Assembly: GCA_963575745.1 (NCBI GenBank)
Contig: CAUYUJ010015294.1
Location: forward strand, 415,001-479,000
DNA: 64,000 nt
Reading direction: 5' to 3'
From: Prorocentrum cordatum
Taxonomy: Eukaryota; Sar; Dinophyceae; Prorocentrales; Prorocentraceae
The position numbers and the translations under genes were made by a program. The notes beneath the pieces were generated by a model that made no database searches, was not told where the DNA came from, and saw nothing but the letters and a program-made list of their open reading frames with translations. Shown here piece after piece: positions 41,291-51,784 of the stretch. Each line of letters starts with the position of its first letter. The first letter of the stretch is position 1.

Positions 41291-43517
41291 CTATACTCTC
41301 ATCGTTGCGACCATGTCAGTTTCAAGCTGTGCAGGTTGGGTCTGACCCAACACTACCTTTGACATTTCTGGTGCGAAACATAACTCAACATAAGGACCAT
41401 GTTCATCACTGTCAAGAGAATAGCCCTCGTCAGGTGTAGTCGAGCATAGAGAGATAAGACAGGGCTCTTGTGGTTCAGGCTCGTCTCCGAGCGTTTCCGA
41501 CACTATGATATCTTCCTCGTCCACGGATGCTGAGACCAGAACACCTTGGTCGGGCAGCATGGTTGTTGGGACGCAGTAGAGATGATCGTCGGTAACCGTT
41601 GTGGGATGAAGGTCCATACGTAGTTCGTCGTACCACTCCTCCATCATCATAGCCTCGATGTCATGTTCCTCGTTTTCTTCGTAGATTGTAGACAGGCGAC
41701 CTTCACTTGGTGATGAAGCACCTGGGGTGTCTGGTGGAGGCCTGTCTCCAGACTGGTCATGTTCTCCGGATGTTGTGCCCAAGTGCTGATACTTGGCAAG
41801 GTCGTCATGAAATCCTAGGGAAGGAACATGTGACGTCAGGCACTGGAGTCTGGAGTGAATGCTACCAGTGATTTGAAGGATGTTCAAGCCGGTGCCCACG
41901 CACTCATAGTAGTGGAAGGCTGGGTTGACGTCGTTGTCGTAGTGGATCAGTGTAGACCCAGTGGCGTACTTAACTGCAGGTAGACTAGACACGCTCTTGG
42001 CCAGTCTCACGGCTACTACGCGTTCAACTCGGAAATAATTTCGCACGAGATACTGTAGTGCAAGGTGTACGCGCGGGTGGAACTTGCTGTCGTCCGACAG
42101 ATTGAAGTTTCCCTTGTAATCTGGAATATAGCCAAAGACTTTGGCAGGTTTCCCTGCGCCAAGGTGAGCCACATATGTAAGGACGGTTTGCATGGCCATG
42201 TTGTCCATGCCAAGTTCCCTGGTAAGGAGGCATTCAATGTATAGCGTGTGTCGAGCATCAGGGCACATTACAATTACCTCACGTGATCCTGCCTTGGCGA
42301 CGACGTGTCCTCGTTCAAGCACGTTACGGATCACAGGAAACGGGTCATTCCAGCCTCCATGGTCGTCCTTAGTGGCTGTAGGTCGGTGATAGTCGACCAA
42401 GTCCTCTGCTGAGTAAAAGCGAGCACCATCTGGGGCCGTCTTAGCCCTGAGAGCACGATTTGTCTTAGCTACCGCCGTGGCTTGTGTTATTGCTTCCAGG
42501 CTAACTTCCCTCACGCGGCGTTCTCGTTCGTGGCCTGACGTCCCGGGCCCCTTAGGGAAGTCGAGGGTGTCGAGGTCAGGAAGAAAGGAGGGCTGAAATA
42601 CAACAGGGATGTTGCGTCTATTCAGCTCTTCCTCAATCATATGGAGAGTGCCCCTAAGAATGCCGTTGCGTGACTCGATTGAGGTCGCGTGTTGGCCAGG
42701 CGCTCGGACACGAAGTGTCGCACCCTTGTTCGCCATCATGGCCTTGGCAGTGTCATTGCTGAGGGCGCCTTCTCCATCTGAATACAAGACTTTGAAGGGT
42801 CCAAGATAGGCAATCCAGCAGTAGTGGTAGGAGTCGAGTATAGCGTCACGTTCTCTATCAGAAATGTCTTGGCGTGCTGCCAGGCGGATACATCGGTCCA
42901 TAATATGAAATATGGCTCGTTTCTTGTAAAACATGAGATCTACTTCGCCTTCGTCAAGCCAATTTCCAGGAAGGCTTACGGACGGTGACGTAGAATTACC
43001 TGGACGTTCCCATGCTCTACATTCCCGACATGTGTCGCAGATTTCGTTGATCATTTTTAGTCGAACGTTGTCCAGTCTCACTTTGTCTAGGATCAACCTC
43101 AAATTGGGTTCCTTCGCATTGTGCCACCGCAAGTGCAGTTTACGGAGTTCTTTTTTGACTACGTGAGGTTCGTGACTACGGAGGTTTTGCAGACTGTGCT
43201 GGGCGTCAAATCTCGCCCAGTCGGGCAGTCGTGGAGCCCCCGAGCCGGTTGAGGCAAGAGGGTTCCTTGTGGCTCTCCGCAGTCGTTCTCCTTCGTCAAC
43301 TGCATCTGGCGGTGGTGGTGCGCCTTGTAGGCGACCACGGCGGGCCGCTACTTGTGGCGGCTCGCCTGAAGACGCTGAAGGCGTGTTTCCACGCTCGGGC
43401 GCGTCTCGCAGTACATCGAAACTGCTGGCGCCAGATGTAGGATCAGTGTTCCCAAAGGCTCGTGGTCGCGGTGGCCTGGCGCGAGCGCCCTGACGGCCAC
43501 CCGATGCTGAAGCTTGG
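41291..43517 (-). CDS. Copia integrase and C-terminal extension
   Basis: A zinc-binding region reads LRKLHLRWHNA ... CDTCREC (HH-CC type). The DDE core has EVDLMFY and IMDR, VLYSDGEGAL and SIESRNGILRG, with about 33 residues between the second Asp and the Glu. The integrase would insert the cDNA. It enters from the preceding frame at a C9 run (43518-43526). The C-terminal ~400 residues include KVFGYIPDYKGNF and FHPRVHLALQYLVRNY, which I associate with dinoflagellate copia polyproteins, then an acidic Pro/Glu-rich stretch up to the TAG at 41291. Confidence 0.75.
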
Positions 43518-43526
43518 CCCCCCCCC

Positions 43527-45760
43527 AGGTTTGGGTGAGGGTTTCCACCAAGCTGGCACATTGTTGCCCTCGGGATCATGATCATCTGGGAGTTTGAACG
43601 GCTCAGCAAAACGATATTTGCCGGGCTCAGTGTCGAGATGGTTCTTAACACCCTTGCTTCTCGTAAGGTCCCTTTGGCATGCAGGCCATGGCCAGTATGC
43701 AGAGATAGAATCATGAGACTTACACTGTGTAGGATCTCTGTTGTGGCTGGGACTGTCCTTTCGGACATTGTCGATGCACGCTGGGCATGTAGCCACTTCT
43801 GGGATGATGCGATCGCCGATGCGTCTCATACCTTCTCCTGGTTCAGCTTGATCAGGAAGGTCAGCAGGGTAAACATACGCAGTGCGTGTAGGCGCGTCTC
43901 CGCGCGTGGTGTCGATGGCTTCCGCCGAGTAAACGGCTTCCACAAAGGCAGACTGCAGTCGTCGAGTGTATTTTTGTGCCAGTGAAAGCTCTCTGTTGCA
44001 CGGCTGTGCGCGCACATGCTGACCGTTGCACTTGAGTCGCTCAAAAAGTTTAAGAATCGTCTCGTCGTTGCTGGTGATATTTGTCAACTTCTTGATATAG
44101 TCACCAGCCGTATCTTTATGTCCCGTCGCACATTGGTCGATGTGCACGGTTGTGATATGTGGTCGGTTGGCAAGTTCTTCCCATGGGGATCTATCATCCA
44201 CCCATGTTCCTGCGGGTTGTTCGCGTATAAACCACCTCCGTGCATTATCTTGAGTAAATGCTAGTTTGCCAGAGTAAGTTATGCGTGGCAAATCTTCTTT
44301 ACGATGCTGCTCCCAAGTGCTATGGTTGGCTTTGTAGTTGTAGTAGGATGGTGGTCCTGTGGCGCGGCAACTGGGCTGTAGCATGGCTACTCGTACGCAG
44401 CATGCTGCGAAGTAATGATCTACAGCTCGCTGCGCCGAGGGATCTCCCAGGTCGACACATGTGGTCTTGTCTAAATTGCCTCCTGAGGAAAGACCCCTTG
44501 AGAAGGCAAGCTCTGTAATACCACCCTCACCTCCACAAAGCTCCAACATATCCGCGCAATTATTGTGACCATAGTATAGAGTAAGCACCATGAGATATAT
44601 GTCCGCGTGCGTGTCGGGCATGGATGTGGGGAGGGTAAAGAACAGGTCATCATCCTCGTCTGAGCTTATCAGCTCAACAGGGGCGCCCGTGCTCCAGGTC
44701 GCCATAAGATCCTGTCCGAGTCCCGACAAGTCGTCACCGTAATCATCGTTTCCGTCTCCAACGTGCTTTTTGATGCGGCGAGGCTTGATGCCTGCCTCCT
44801 TTTCGGCTTTGAGCCTTTCCTTCTGTTTGATACGCGACTCCGTAGGTAAGACTTGCTCGTCTTGTTCACCGGTCTGCGTGCCCATCGTCGTTGATGAGCG
44901 GGTGCATGCTTCAATCTCCAGAGTCGGGAGGGGAGAAGGACAGTCATCTATGATGACGCGTCTAGGATTCTGTGGTGATTGAGTAGGCTCGTTTCCGAGC
45001 ATGACCGGTTCCTCGGGCTGCCAGTACATCCGTGTACTGATGTTGGCAACCCCTGTAGGTAGTGGTGCATGCCAATCATATCCTGTTGGTTGACCTGCTA
45101 CTGAGATATCCTGAATAAGCGTGTTGGTATCCAGGTTGATTGTTACACGTCGGATGACATCAGACCATTTCGGTCCTCCTTTGTTGGTAGTCACATAGTG
45201 ATGGATGTTGCGTTCCGTACGTGTATAAATGTTCAAGTATATCGGCATGTTTCCGTGCGTAGTGTTGCTTCCCAGGATTTTGTCGTTGAGGTGGCGGATG
45301 AGTGTGATGCGTGTCTGAGCTCGCCATTCGGCAGGTCGCACCGTTTGGCCGTACCAATCCAACGCATGTTGTGGCATCGCCAATTTGCACGTACATGCCC
45401 ACAACTTAGAGCTAATCGGCATTGATGTTGCTAACTGCATATAGGTACCACTCGGCGCATTGTCTTGCAGATTAAACCTGATACCGAAATGACACAACCG
45501 CATCCGCACCACTGTCAACTTGAGACCTTCCAGAGTATCACGCATTGGGGATAACTTCCAAACGTATCCTGGGAGCCAAACTTTATGATTTTCATGCGGA
45601 GCTTCTTGGCTTTTGTCAAAAGGTTTTGGATACGAGACCAGTGTGGGGCCACTCTCTTTCCTGGGGTTCGTGCGTACCAGTCACCTGGGGGACTGGCCCA
45701 TATTAGAGCATAGCCCCCACTGATCACCGCACCCAGGTAATCTGCGCCCGCGGTCGTCAT
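43527..45760 (-). pseudogene. Methyltransferase-like region between protease and integrase
   Basis: The first part, in an adjacent frame (45515-45760), reads ALIWASPPGDWY; the frame then shifts and continues to the C9 run. Further on, DMLELCGGEGGITELAF looks like a SAM-binding motif I, followed by DLGDPSAQRAVDHYF, VAMLQPSCRATGPPS (at the place of a PC loop), WFIREQPAGTW (an EN/EQP-type motif) and IDQCATG. The order resembles C5-cytosine methyltransferases, but the PC catalytic loop is altered, so activity is doubtful. Similar segments sit here in other dinoflagellate copia polyproteins as far as I recall. Confidence 0.5.
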
Positions 45761-45994
45761 AATCTCGTTGTGGGAAATGCAATCACAGATATAGCCTTCG
45801 TATGCGGAGTCAGCGCAAGCCTCTCTTCGTATCGTTCGATTATGACAAAAGCTCTTGTACTAAGGCAGGTTGCCTCCCTGTCCTTGTTTACCACCACCCC
45901 CTGGCCTTTCGGCCATTAGGCAAGGCGACGAGGGGGCAGCGTCGCCCTGCCATCTTCAAGATAAAGAAGATGCGCCTGCAACGTCTGCCAGCAT

Positions 45995-47209
45995 CTAGGC
46001 TTCCCTCAGATGCTGAAGCTCAGCGCTGCAGCGCGCGGTAGCCTCAGAGGCGGATTGCTCCGCAAACGTGGCCAGCACGGATGGATTGTCCATCAGCTGC
46101 TTCAATAGGCCTTTCGACATTGCGTCGTTGACCGTCTGCAACTCATGGTGCGAGTATCCCATCGCTATCTTCCGGCGAGACCGTGCAGCATCCATGGGTA
46201 CAAGTCCGCCATGCTGGGACAGTGCCCTGGCTACGAAGCAATCGAACGTCTCCAGATCATCGACGCTGTCGCCTCTCATCGTTGCTTTGGCGAGTGTCTC
46301 GAGCAACCCCTTAGGCAGGTTACCCTGCAATTGTTGGCGCTCTTGCGCAGGGGTCGGCTCGCCTGTCAGCACCGTCTGGAACGATGTGGTACTTGTGCCC
46401 GAGGCGGGTTGCCCCGCGGCTCCGAATCGATCACACCTGATTGACAGTTGCCCTGATGGCAATTTCGTTGTTGGCATGATCTTGGAGCCCTCGGGGAGTT
46501 CCATCTTGACCTGTCCCTTCCCAGGGAATATCAGCTTCTCCTGGCCTCGTTCGAGCACAATAATAGTGCGCTTGTCCTGCATACTGTCGAGGCCCAGGAT
46601 AGCTGGCAGGTCCTTGCCACAGCCTGACACAATATTCGTCTGGTACGAGTCGAGCTGGGTCAAACCCTGGTACTCGCAGGCAATGCTGAAGGTGCCCGCG
46701 GTATCAGCTGGGGCCGACCCCTCGCCTACCCCGTTGATGTTCAAACGAGAACGAGTTTCAAACGTACAAGGACGATTATGTGACTCAGCAGCCTGAAAGA
46801 ACTTGCGGCTCGTATTTTCTCCCATTATGTTGACCTTCGAGCCCACGTCTATGAGGATTGAGTTTCCACCATCCTCATGACAGGTCTTACTAGGCTGTTT
46901 GATGTGCACTGTCTCTGACGTGCCGGCTGTGCTGCCTGGCGGGTTTCCCCGCAGTTCGATCGTACTCCTTGGCGGGTTTCCCCGCATCGTGCTGGCACCT
47001 GGCCTTCCTGCGGCCATACGTGCCAGGTCGATGTACTGGAAGTACGACACGTTCTGGGCTTGAGCGCCCTGTTCCTCCCGCCAGTTGGCATACTCATCAC
47101 GTGTGCTCGTGTACTGTTCGCGGGTAGTACGTCGCGTCAGCGTCAAATAAGAATGCAGGGCGATGTCCTGCAATCCCTCATTCGTAAGGTGATCCTGTAT
47201 CGCAGCCAC
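45995..47209 (-). CDS. Aspartic protease region of the copia polyprotein
   Basis: SILIDVGSKVNIMGE carries the active-site Asp (46849-46847) in a D-V-G rather than D-S/T-G context. LPAILGLDSM about 100 residues later is the hydrophobic-hydrophobic-Gly motif that closes the retropepsin fold. Upstream are RGNPP repeats encoded by two hairpins (46939 and 46972); downstream is a helical region (LPKGLLETLAKATM). The protease would process the polyprotein. The DVG variant may still be active; I cannot tell. It overlaps the RING-containing frame, so a frameshift near 47190 joins them. Confidence 0.7.
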   Translation of the reverse strand: MAAIQDHLTNEGLQDIALHSYLTLTRRTTREQYTSTRDEYANWREEQGAQAQNVSYFQYIDLARMAAGRPGASTMRGNPPRSTIELRGNPPGSTAGTSETVHIKQPSKTCHEDGGNSILIDVGSKVNIMGENTSRKFFQAAESHNRPCTFETRSRLNINGVGEGSAPADTAGTFSIACEYQGLTQLDSYQTNIVSGCGKDLPAILGLDSMQDKRTIIVLERGQEKLIFPGKGQVKMELPEGSKIMPTTKLPSGQLSIRCDRFGAAGQPASGTSTTSFQTVLTGEPTPAQERQQLQGNLPKGLLETLAKATMRGDSVDDLETFDCFVARALSQHGGLVPMDAARSRRKIAMGYSHHELQTVNDAMSKGLLKQLMDNPSVLATFAEQSASEATARCSAELQHLREA

Positions 47210-48177
47210 TCATCGAACTCATTGTTCGTGGCTGAGAGCTCGACGGCCCTGCCTGCTGTTGCCGCTGTCGCCACTGATGAGTCTGAGAGATCCAACGACG
47301 AATTCTCAGTCTCAGGATTATTGGCGTCCAACACGAACGTAGTGTGCGCATTGTCCATCTGGGTCTGGAAATGGCGAACACGCAGTTCTCGCAGCTGTTC
47401 AGGGTCCAGTGGCAGCTCGGCCCCGCCCCCACTCTGGGGAAACATCGGAGGAGCCACCTGCCCGACTCCAGGCTCGTAATGAGTCGGGAGGATCGGCACA
47501 GGTGGAGTGTTAGGCAGGTTTCCCTGCTGAGGCGCCGTCATCGGGATAAGTTGGTCGAAGTATCCCGTCTCCATCGGTGACCTCACCTCCTCCGGCGGGT
47601 TTCCCCGCTGCTGGGGCTGTGCTGTCTGCCTGTCCAGCATATTGGCTGTCATCTCCTCCACCATGCTCCTTAACTCCCGCAGCTCCCTCGCTGCCTGTTC
47701 GGGGGCCTCAGTATAGGAGCCGGTCCATGGAAACGATGGCGCTATGATGCCTGGCGCTCGGCAGATGGCGCATACTGGTTGCTGAGGGTCTCCTTCTCGC
47801 TGATTCGCAACATGGCCCACCACGTTCGAGTTCCAGCACTCCTCGTGGAACAGGTGGTTGCACCTCAAGCGGTAGATGCTTTCCCTCGGCTGAAACTCCT
47901 CGAGGCATACCGCGCAGGTGTCTTCCATTCCAGTATGGACTTCCACATCTGCCGCCCTAGGGTGCACCCGCCGCTGCCGCTCCAGGACTGTTTCGGAGTC
48001 CATGAAAGCAGCTGGAGGATCTCCTGCGGGAGCCAATGCCTCCGGTGCTACGGCAACCACTGCTGGAGGAGCTGCCGTTGCGGAGGCTGCGGGCGACACG
48101 GCTGGCGAGTTTCCTCGCATGGGTGAGCCTCTGTTCCTCACGACCTCAAGCGCGGATGCACGTGCTTGGACGTACAC
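47143..48177 (-). CDS. RING-H2 finger segment of the copia polyprotein
   Basis: A full C3H2C3 ligand set: C88-x2-C91, C106-x-H108-x2-H111-x2-C114 and C136-x2-C139 (47916-47761), in CAVCLEEF, LRCNHLFHEEC and CAICRAPG. RING-H2 domains act as E3 ubiquitin ligases by binding an E2, and the CAVC...CxI layout with the Trp after C114 fits a functional RING. The rest is Ala/Pro-rich with RGNPP and QGNLP motifs encoded by the hairpin family. A RING is not a usual part of copia proteins; it could control host or Gag turnover. Frameshifts join it to its neighbours. Confidence 0.75.
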   Translation of the reverse strand: MYVQARASALEVVRNRGSPMRGNSPAVSPAASATAAPPAVVAVAPEALAPAGDPPAAFMDSETVLERQRRVHPRAADVEVHTGMEDTCAVCLEEFQPRESIYRLRCNHLFHEECWNSNVVGHVANQREGDPQQPVCAICRAPGIIAPSFPWTGSYTEAPEQAARELRELRSMVEEMTANMLDRQTAQPQQRGNPPEEVRSPMETGYFDQLIPMTAPQQGNLPNTPPVPILPTHYEPGVGQVAPPMFPQSGGGAELPLDPEQLRELRVRHFQTQMDNAHTTFVLDANNPETENSSLDLSDSSVATAATAGRAVELSATNNEFDEWLRYRITLRMRDCRTSPCILI

Positions 48178-49493
48178 TCTGTACTGCCTGCCTGCACCTG
48201 AAGCACACCTGTTGAGTGTGGTACGTCTGTCATGTAGTCTGGTACTCCTCTACTGCCTGATGATATTGAATGGGCCGTAGGCTGGACGGCCACCTCTGGC
48301 GTTGTCGGTGCAGGCATGAAAGCCATGTGCGGGTACATGGACTGATCACTGCAGCGCGCATTCGTGAGGCTATGAAACTGATCCGCCACTTCGCGAACAA
48401 ATCTGTTCGGGACTCTAGACCCATCTGGGTACAGTGGCGGATCCATTGGTGCTGGCGCTGGCCTCTGGCCCTGAGCCATGCTAGGATGAGCATTGAAGGC
48501 AGGGATGAAGGCTCGTTGCCGAGCAGGGCCACGTGGGTTGGGACCCTCTGGCTCCCAGGACCAGGCTGGCCTCCACCTTTGACCACTCGGGTGGGGCAGG
48601 TTGTGACTTTGCACCTGTTGCACCGCAGCTGCCACCCTTGCGCGGTAGTCATCAGGCACTCCAGCAACAGTAGTTTGGCCAGCAAAAGGTCGGTGGTGTA
48701 TTGGAGTGCCGGGCAGGTTTCCCTGCAAACTCGTTGGCGAGCCAGGTGGCATCATATTCAGAAGAGCTGTACCATGCTCAGCTCTGGCCGCAGCGATCCG
48801 CTCCATGAGAGTGCCATTCGTGGCAGATCGACCAGAAGTCCCAAACGGAGACTGCGCTGGTGGCGTCGCCACTGGGGTCATGCCCCTTGGTGTGTGCATG
48901 CTATGCGAGGAACTCCCTGGCATCTGCTCAAATCGAGCAGGCTCTCCGAAGATGCGGCCGAACGTCTGCGGGTCACCCTGCGGTTCGGGCATATCATTTC
49001 TGAGTCCATTAACGGGCAGGTTTCCCTGCATGGCCTGACGGTTACGCGTCGCCATGGCGGACATGGCTCCCTGGCCAGCGGCGCAGGGGTCTTGCTGGTA
49101 CAGTCTGTCCGCCAACTGTTCCACCTGCTCAGGATTTAGAGCGGCCGCGATCTGATCCAGATCTGGGGTGCTAAGGGCCTGCCAAGATATGGCACTACGC
49201 CCTTGGCTTGGAGCACGGCTTGGAGCCGCGCTTCCTGCCTCACTCTCATTGACCATTAGGATCTGGTGGATTTCGGGCCGGTTTCCCAGCAATGTTGGGC
49301 TGTAATGGTCCCCAACTTCTCTGTGACCATGAACCGTATGAGGATCATTAACCTCTCGGTCAAGAGACCATTTGTACTTGACACTAGCACTGCCCACATT
49401 GGTCCACCTGTTCGGGGCCGTCATTATGGCGGTGGAAACGCGTGCAAGGCGATTGTCCAGATATTCTGGGTTACGCCATTGTTTACACGGGGA
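48138..49493 (-). CDS. Pro/Gln-rich linker of the copia polyprotein
   Basis: Follows the KptA-like domain in the same frame. It includes LNPEQVEQLADRLYQQDP (a helix) and then long Pro/Gly/Met-rich stretches without recognised motifs. Five or more hairpin copies lie in it, giving MQGNLP, LQGNLP and LLGNRP. Function unknown; possibly a flexible or Gag-associated region. Confidence 0.5.
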   Translation of the reverse strand, partial: SPCKQWRNPEYLDNRLARVSTAIMTAPNRWTNVGSASVKYKWSLDREVNDPHTVHGHREVGDHYSPTLLGNRPEIHQILMVNESEAGSAAPSRAPSQGRSAISWQALSTPDLDQIAAALNPEQVEQLADRLYQQDPCAAGQGAMSAMATRNRQAMQGNLPVNGLRNDMPEPQGDPQTFGRIFGEPARFEQMPGSSSHSMHTPRGMTPVATPPAQSPFGTSGRSATNGTLMERIAAARAEHGTALLNMMPPGSPTSLQGNLPGTPIHHRPFAGQTTVAGVPDDYRARVAAAVQQVQSHNLPHPSGQRWRPAWSWEPEGPNPRGPARQRAFIPAFNAHPSMAQGQRPAPAPMDPPLYPDGSRVPNRFVREVADQFHSLTNARCSDQSMYPHMAFMPAPTTPEVAVQPTAHSISSGSRGVPDYMTDVPHSTGVLQVQAGSTECTSKHVHPRLRS

Positions 49494-50250
49494 GAGTTCT
49501 TCCACGTGTGAAATATAATACGGCTCAATGGTGCCGTCTTTTCCTTCAGATAGGAGAACCCCATTGTCGGACCAGCAAAATTCGATTCCGTCCTTCAGGG
49601 CTTGATGCCAGTCCACAGAGATAACGATCTCGGACTCGGGGCCCCACCCACTCTGCACGCCGCGACGACGAAGCGTCGGAACAAAGTAGATGTGTGATCG
49701 GCCAGTCCCTCTCTTCCTGGTGTTGTGTTCTTGACGACAAGAGAGGCCATGCCACATGATGCCCTCAAAGGCTGCCCATCGTGTGCCACGCATGGCAACC
49801 TCGGGGTATGGGGCCGGTCTCCCGGCAGGGTTGTCGTGTAGTACAATGTACTTATACAACGACCAAGGGGCCTTGAGCGTCCACGAGTGCCCTTGCGAGG
49901 CGCGGATGAATGTCGGGTATGCCAGAATCCCGTGCCAAGACCTTCAACTGGAGACGCTGCTTCTCCTCGCCGTCCGGCTCGCGGACGTGAGCGATCGCCA
50001 TCATGGTGGCAGCCATCTGGTCAACCGTTCTGCCGTAGAAGGTCTCGGCGATGATCTTGGCCTCATCCATCCTAGGGTTATACCCGTCCAGTCTCGTACG
50101 TCCGTTGTTCCACGGAAACTCACGTACGAGCTCGTCGAGATTAACCCATCCATCATGATCATCGAATGTCTCAAGGCTCCACGCGGCATTGTGTGATTTC
50201 TCAGGTGCGTGTCTGCAAATCCTGTTGAGGCATTTACTAAGCTGCTTGAG
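49494..50250 (-). pseudogene. KptA/Tpt1-like RNA 2'-phosphotransferase domain, one frameshift
   Basis: N-terminal winged-helix part: LKQLSKCLNRICRHAPE with the Arg-His pair, then DDHDGWVNLDELV. EEKQRLQL supplies the second Arg (K-x-R) and RALVDAQG matches the IRAxQGHS strand. After a frame change at the G4 run at 49867-49870 the ADP-ribosyltransferase-like part follows: RGTRWAAF (HGT position), GRSHIYF (the R-x-H motif), SEIVISVDW and GIEFCWSDNGVLL. All four catalytic positions known for Tpt1 (Arg, His, Arg, Arg) have the right residue. The enzyme normally removes the 2'-phosphate left at tRNA splice junctions using NAD. Its presence in a retrotransposon is unexpected. Confidence 0.75.
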
Positions 50251-50467
50251 TGTATGGTTATGTCTCGGGACAATACCTTTCTGCCTGCAGCTCTCCATGA
50301 ATGCTTCATCCACCGAGCGCATCGGTGGAAGATTCCGCAGGGCACGTCGATCATTGATCAAAGCCTGACTCCCGCTAGTGAAGGAAGTGCCCCCTGGGTG
50401 GTGCAGCTCATCCTCGGGCGGGTTTCCCCGCATAGGAGCTTCTGTCACCGAAGAGGCTGCGGCCCCC

Positions 50468-51778
50468 TGCAGCGCCGGGCGGGTTTCTCCGCAGTGTTTC
50501 TCGGCTGGCGCTGCCCGTGATCTTAGGCACCCAGGTACCCCTAGACAGATCGCATTCCTCAGACTTCTTGGAGCGTGTCGCCACAGGCGAGGCCGGCGCA
50601 AGGGTAAACCCTGCACGCTCGAAAGCCTTGGCCTTGCCGGCGATAGAGCCGCTACGGCTAGGCGGTCGTCTGCGGATTTCCACAGAGTCCTGAGGTTGTT
50701 GTCTAGGGTCGGGTCTCTGTGCTGGAGTTGCTCTAGTCGGTGACCTCGGAGTTTCAGAGCGAGGAATCTCCATCTGAACATCTAACCCGATTTCCTCTGA
50801 GCGGGCCGACGTTTTCTGTTTCTCCCTCGAAGGCGTCCTGGGTGCAGGCGTTTCACTCTTAGCCTTCGGTTGGAGTGGGGGCTTCCTTGCCCCCTTCATA
50901 TAGATCTTTTGGGACTCCAGCAGCATTTGGCGAGTTGCCTCGCGAGTGCGTTCGTCTGCTATTCGCTTGCGCTCCGCATCTGTTGCGGCTCGCTGCGCCT
51001 TCTGTTCATCGTCATCCATCATCTCTGGCTGTTGGGCCTGACTGGAGACGCCAGGCGGGTTTCCCCGCATTCCAGGAAGGCGATTGAGCGCATCTTTCTC
51101 TTCCTGAGTCGTAGGCACAAGTCCCCTCGGAGGCTGGACCTCCTCGGCCATCGGGCTCCTATGAGCCGTTGTTCCGAGACGACGGTTGATCTCGTCGATC
51201 TCTGCTTGAGTCGTCGGAACCAACGGTGGATGACCCTCTTCGGCAGGAGTGCGGCCTCTATTCGGGCTCAAGCGCTCGTTGAGCCCCACAGGACACCCAG
51301 GCCTATGCTCTTGAAAGGGCTCTGAACACGGCCCACAGACTGCGTTGGGTCTGTATTGTTTGCGTGCTGCAATGACATTCCGCAGCTGCGTCCGTACTGC
51401 CTCTATCTCAGCACGACGAATATTCGTCGCGAGCTGGTAGCCACCTCGTATGGACCTGCCTTGGGCACCTCTGTAGGCTGGGTTGCCTTTTCCGAAAGCA
51501 GAATGCTCACCCTTCTGACGCCTAGGGTCATTGTAGGCGAGCAACTGACCCCCCCGCCGAGCGGCATGCTCTGTTGGGCCTGCTTGCCTCCATTCGCGGG
51601 GGAGCCGTGCTTGCGGGTGAGGTTCTTCCCTAAGGCGTGGATGAGAGCGAGACCTCCTGGCGTGCTCATCAGATGAAGCCGCCGACGCAGCCTGAACAGG
51701 AGCCGGCGGGGGTTCCTGCGGGGCCGCAGGCGGCACATCTTGGACAGGCAGGTCTCCCTGCTGACTGGAGTCTGGCAC
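50468..51778 (-). CDS. Uncharacterised basic/Pro-rich polyprotein segment
   Basis: In frame with the segment upstream after a single TAA. Contains CGPCSEPFQEHRPGCPVG (four Cys/His that could bind metal), repeated TQAEIDEINRRLG / TQEEKDALNRLPG units, a KRIADERTREATRQMLLESQK helix and RGNPP-type hairpin peptides. A frameshift near the C5 run at 50463-50467 leads to the KptA-like segment. No family recognised. Confidence 0.5.
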
Positions 51779-51784
51779 AATTGG

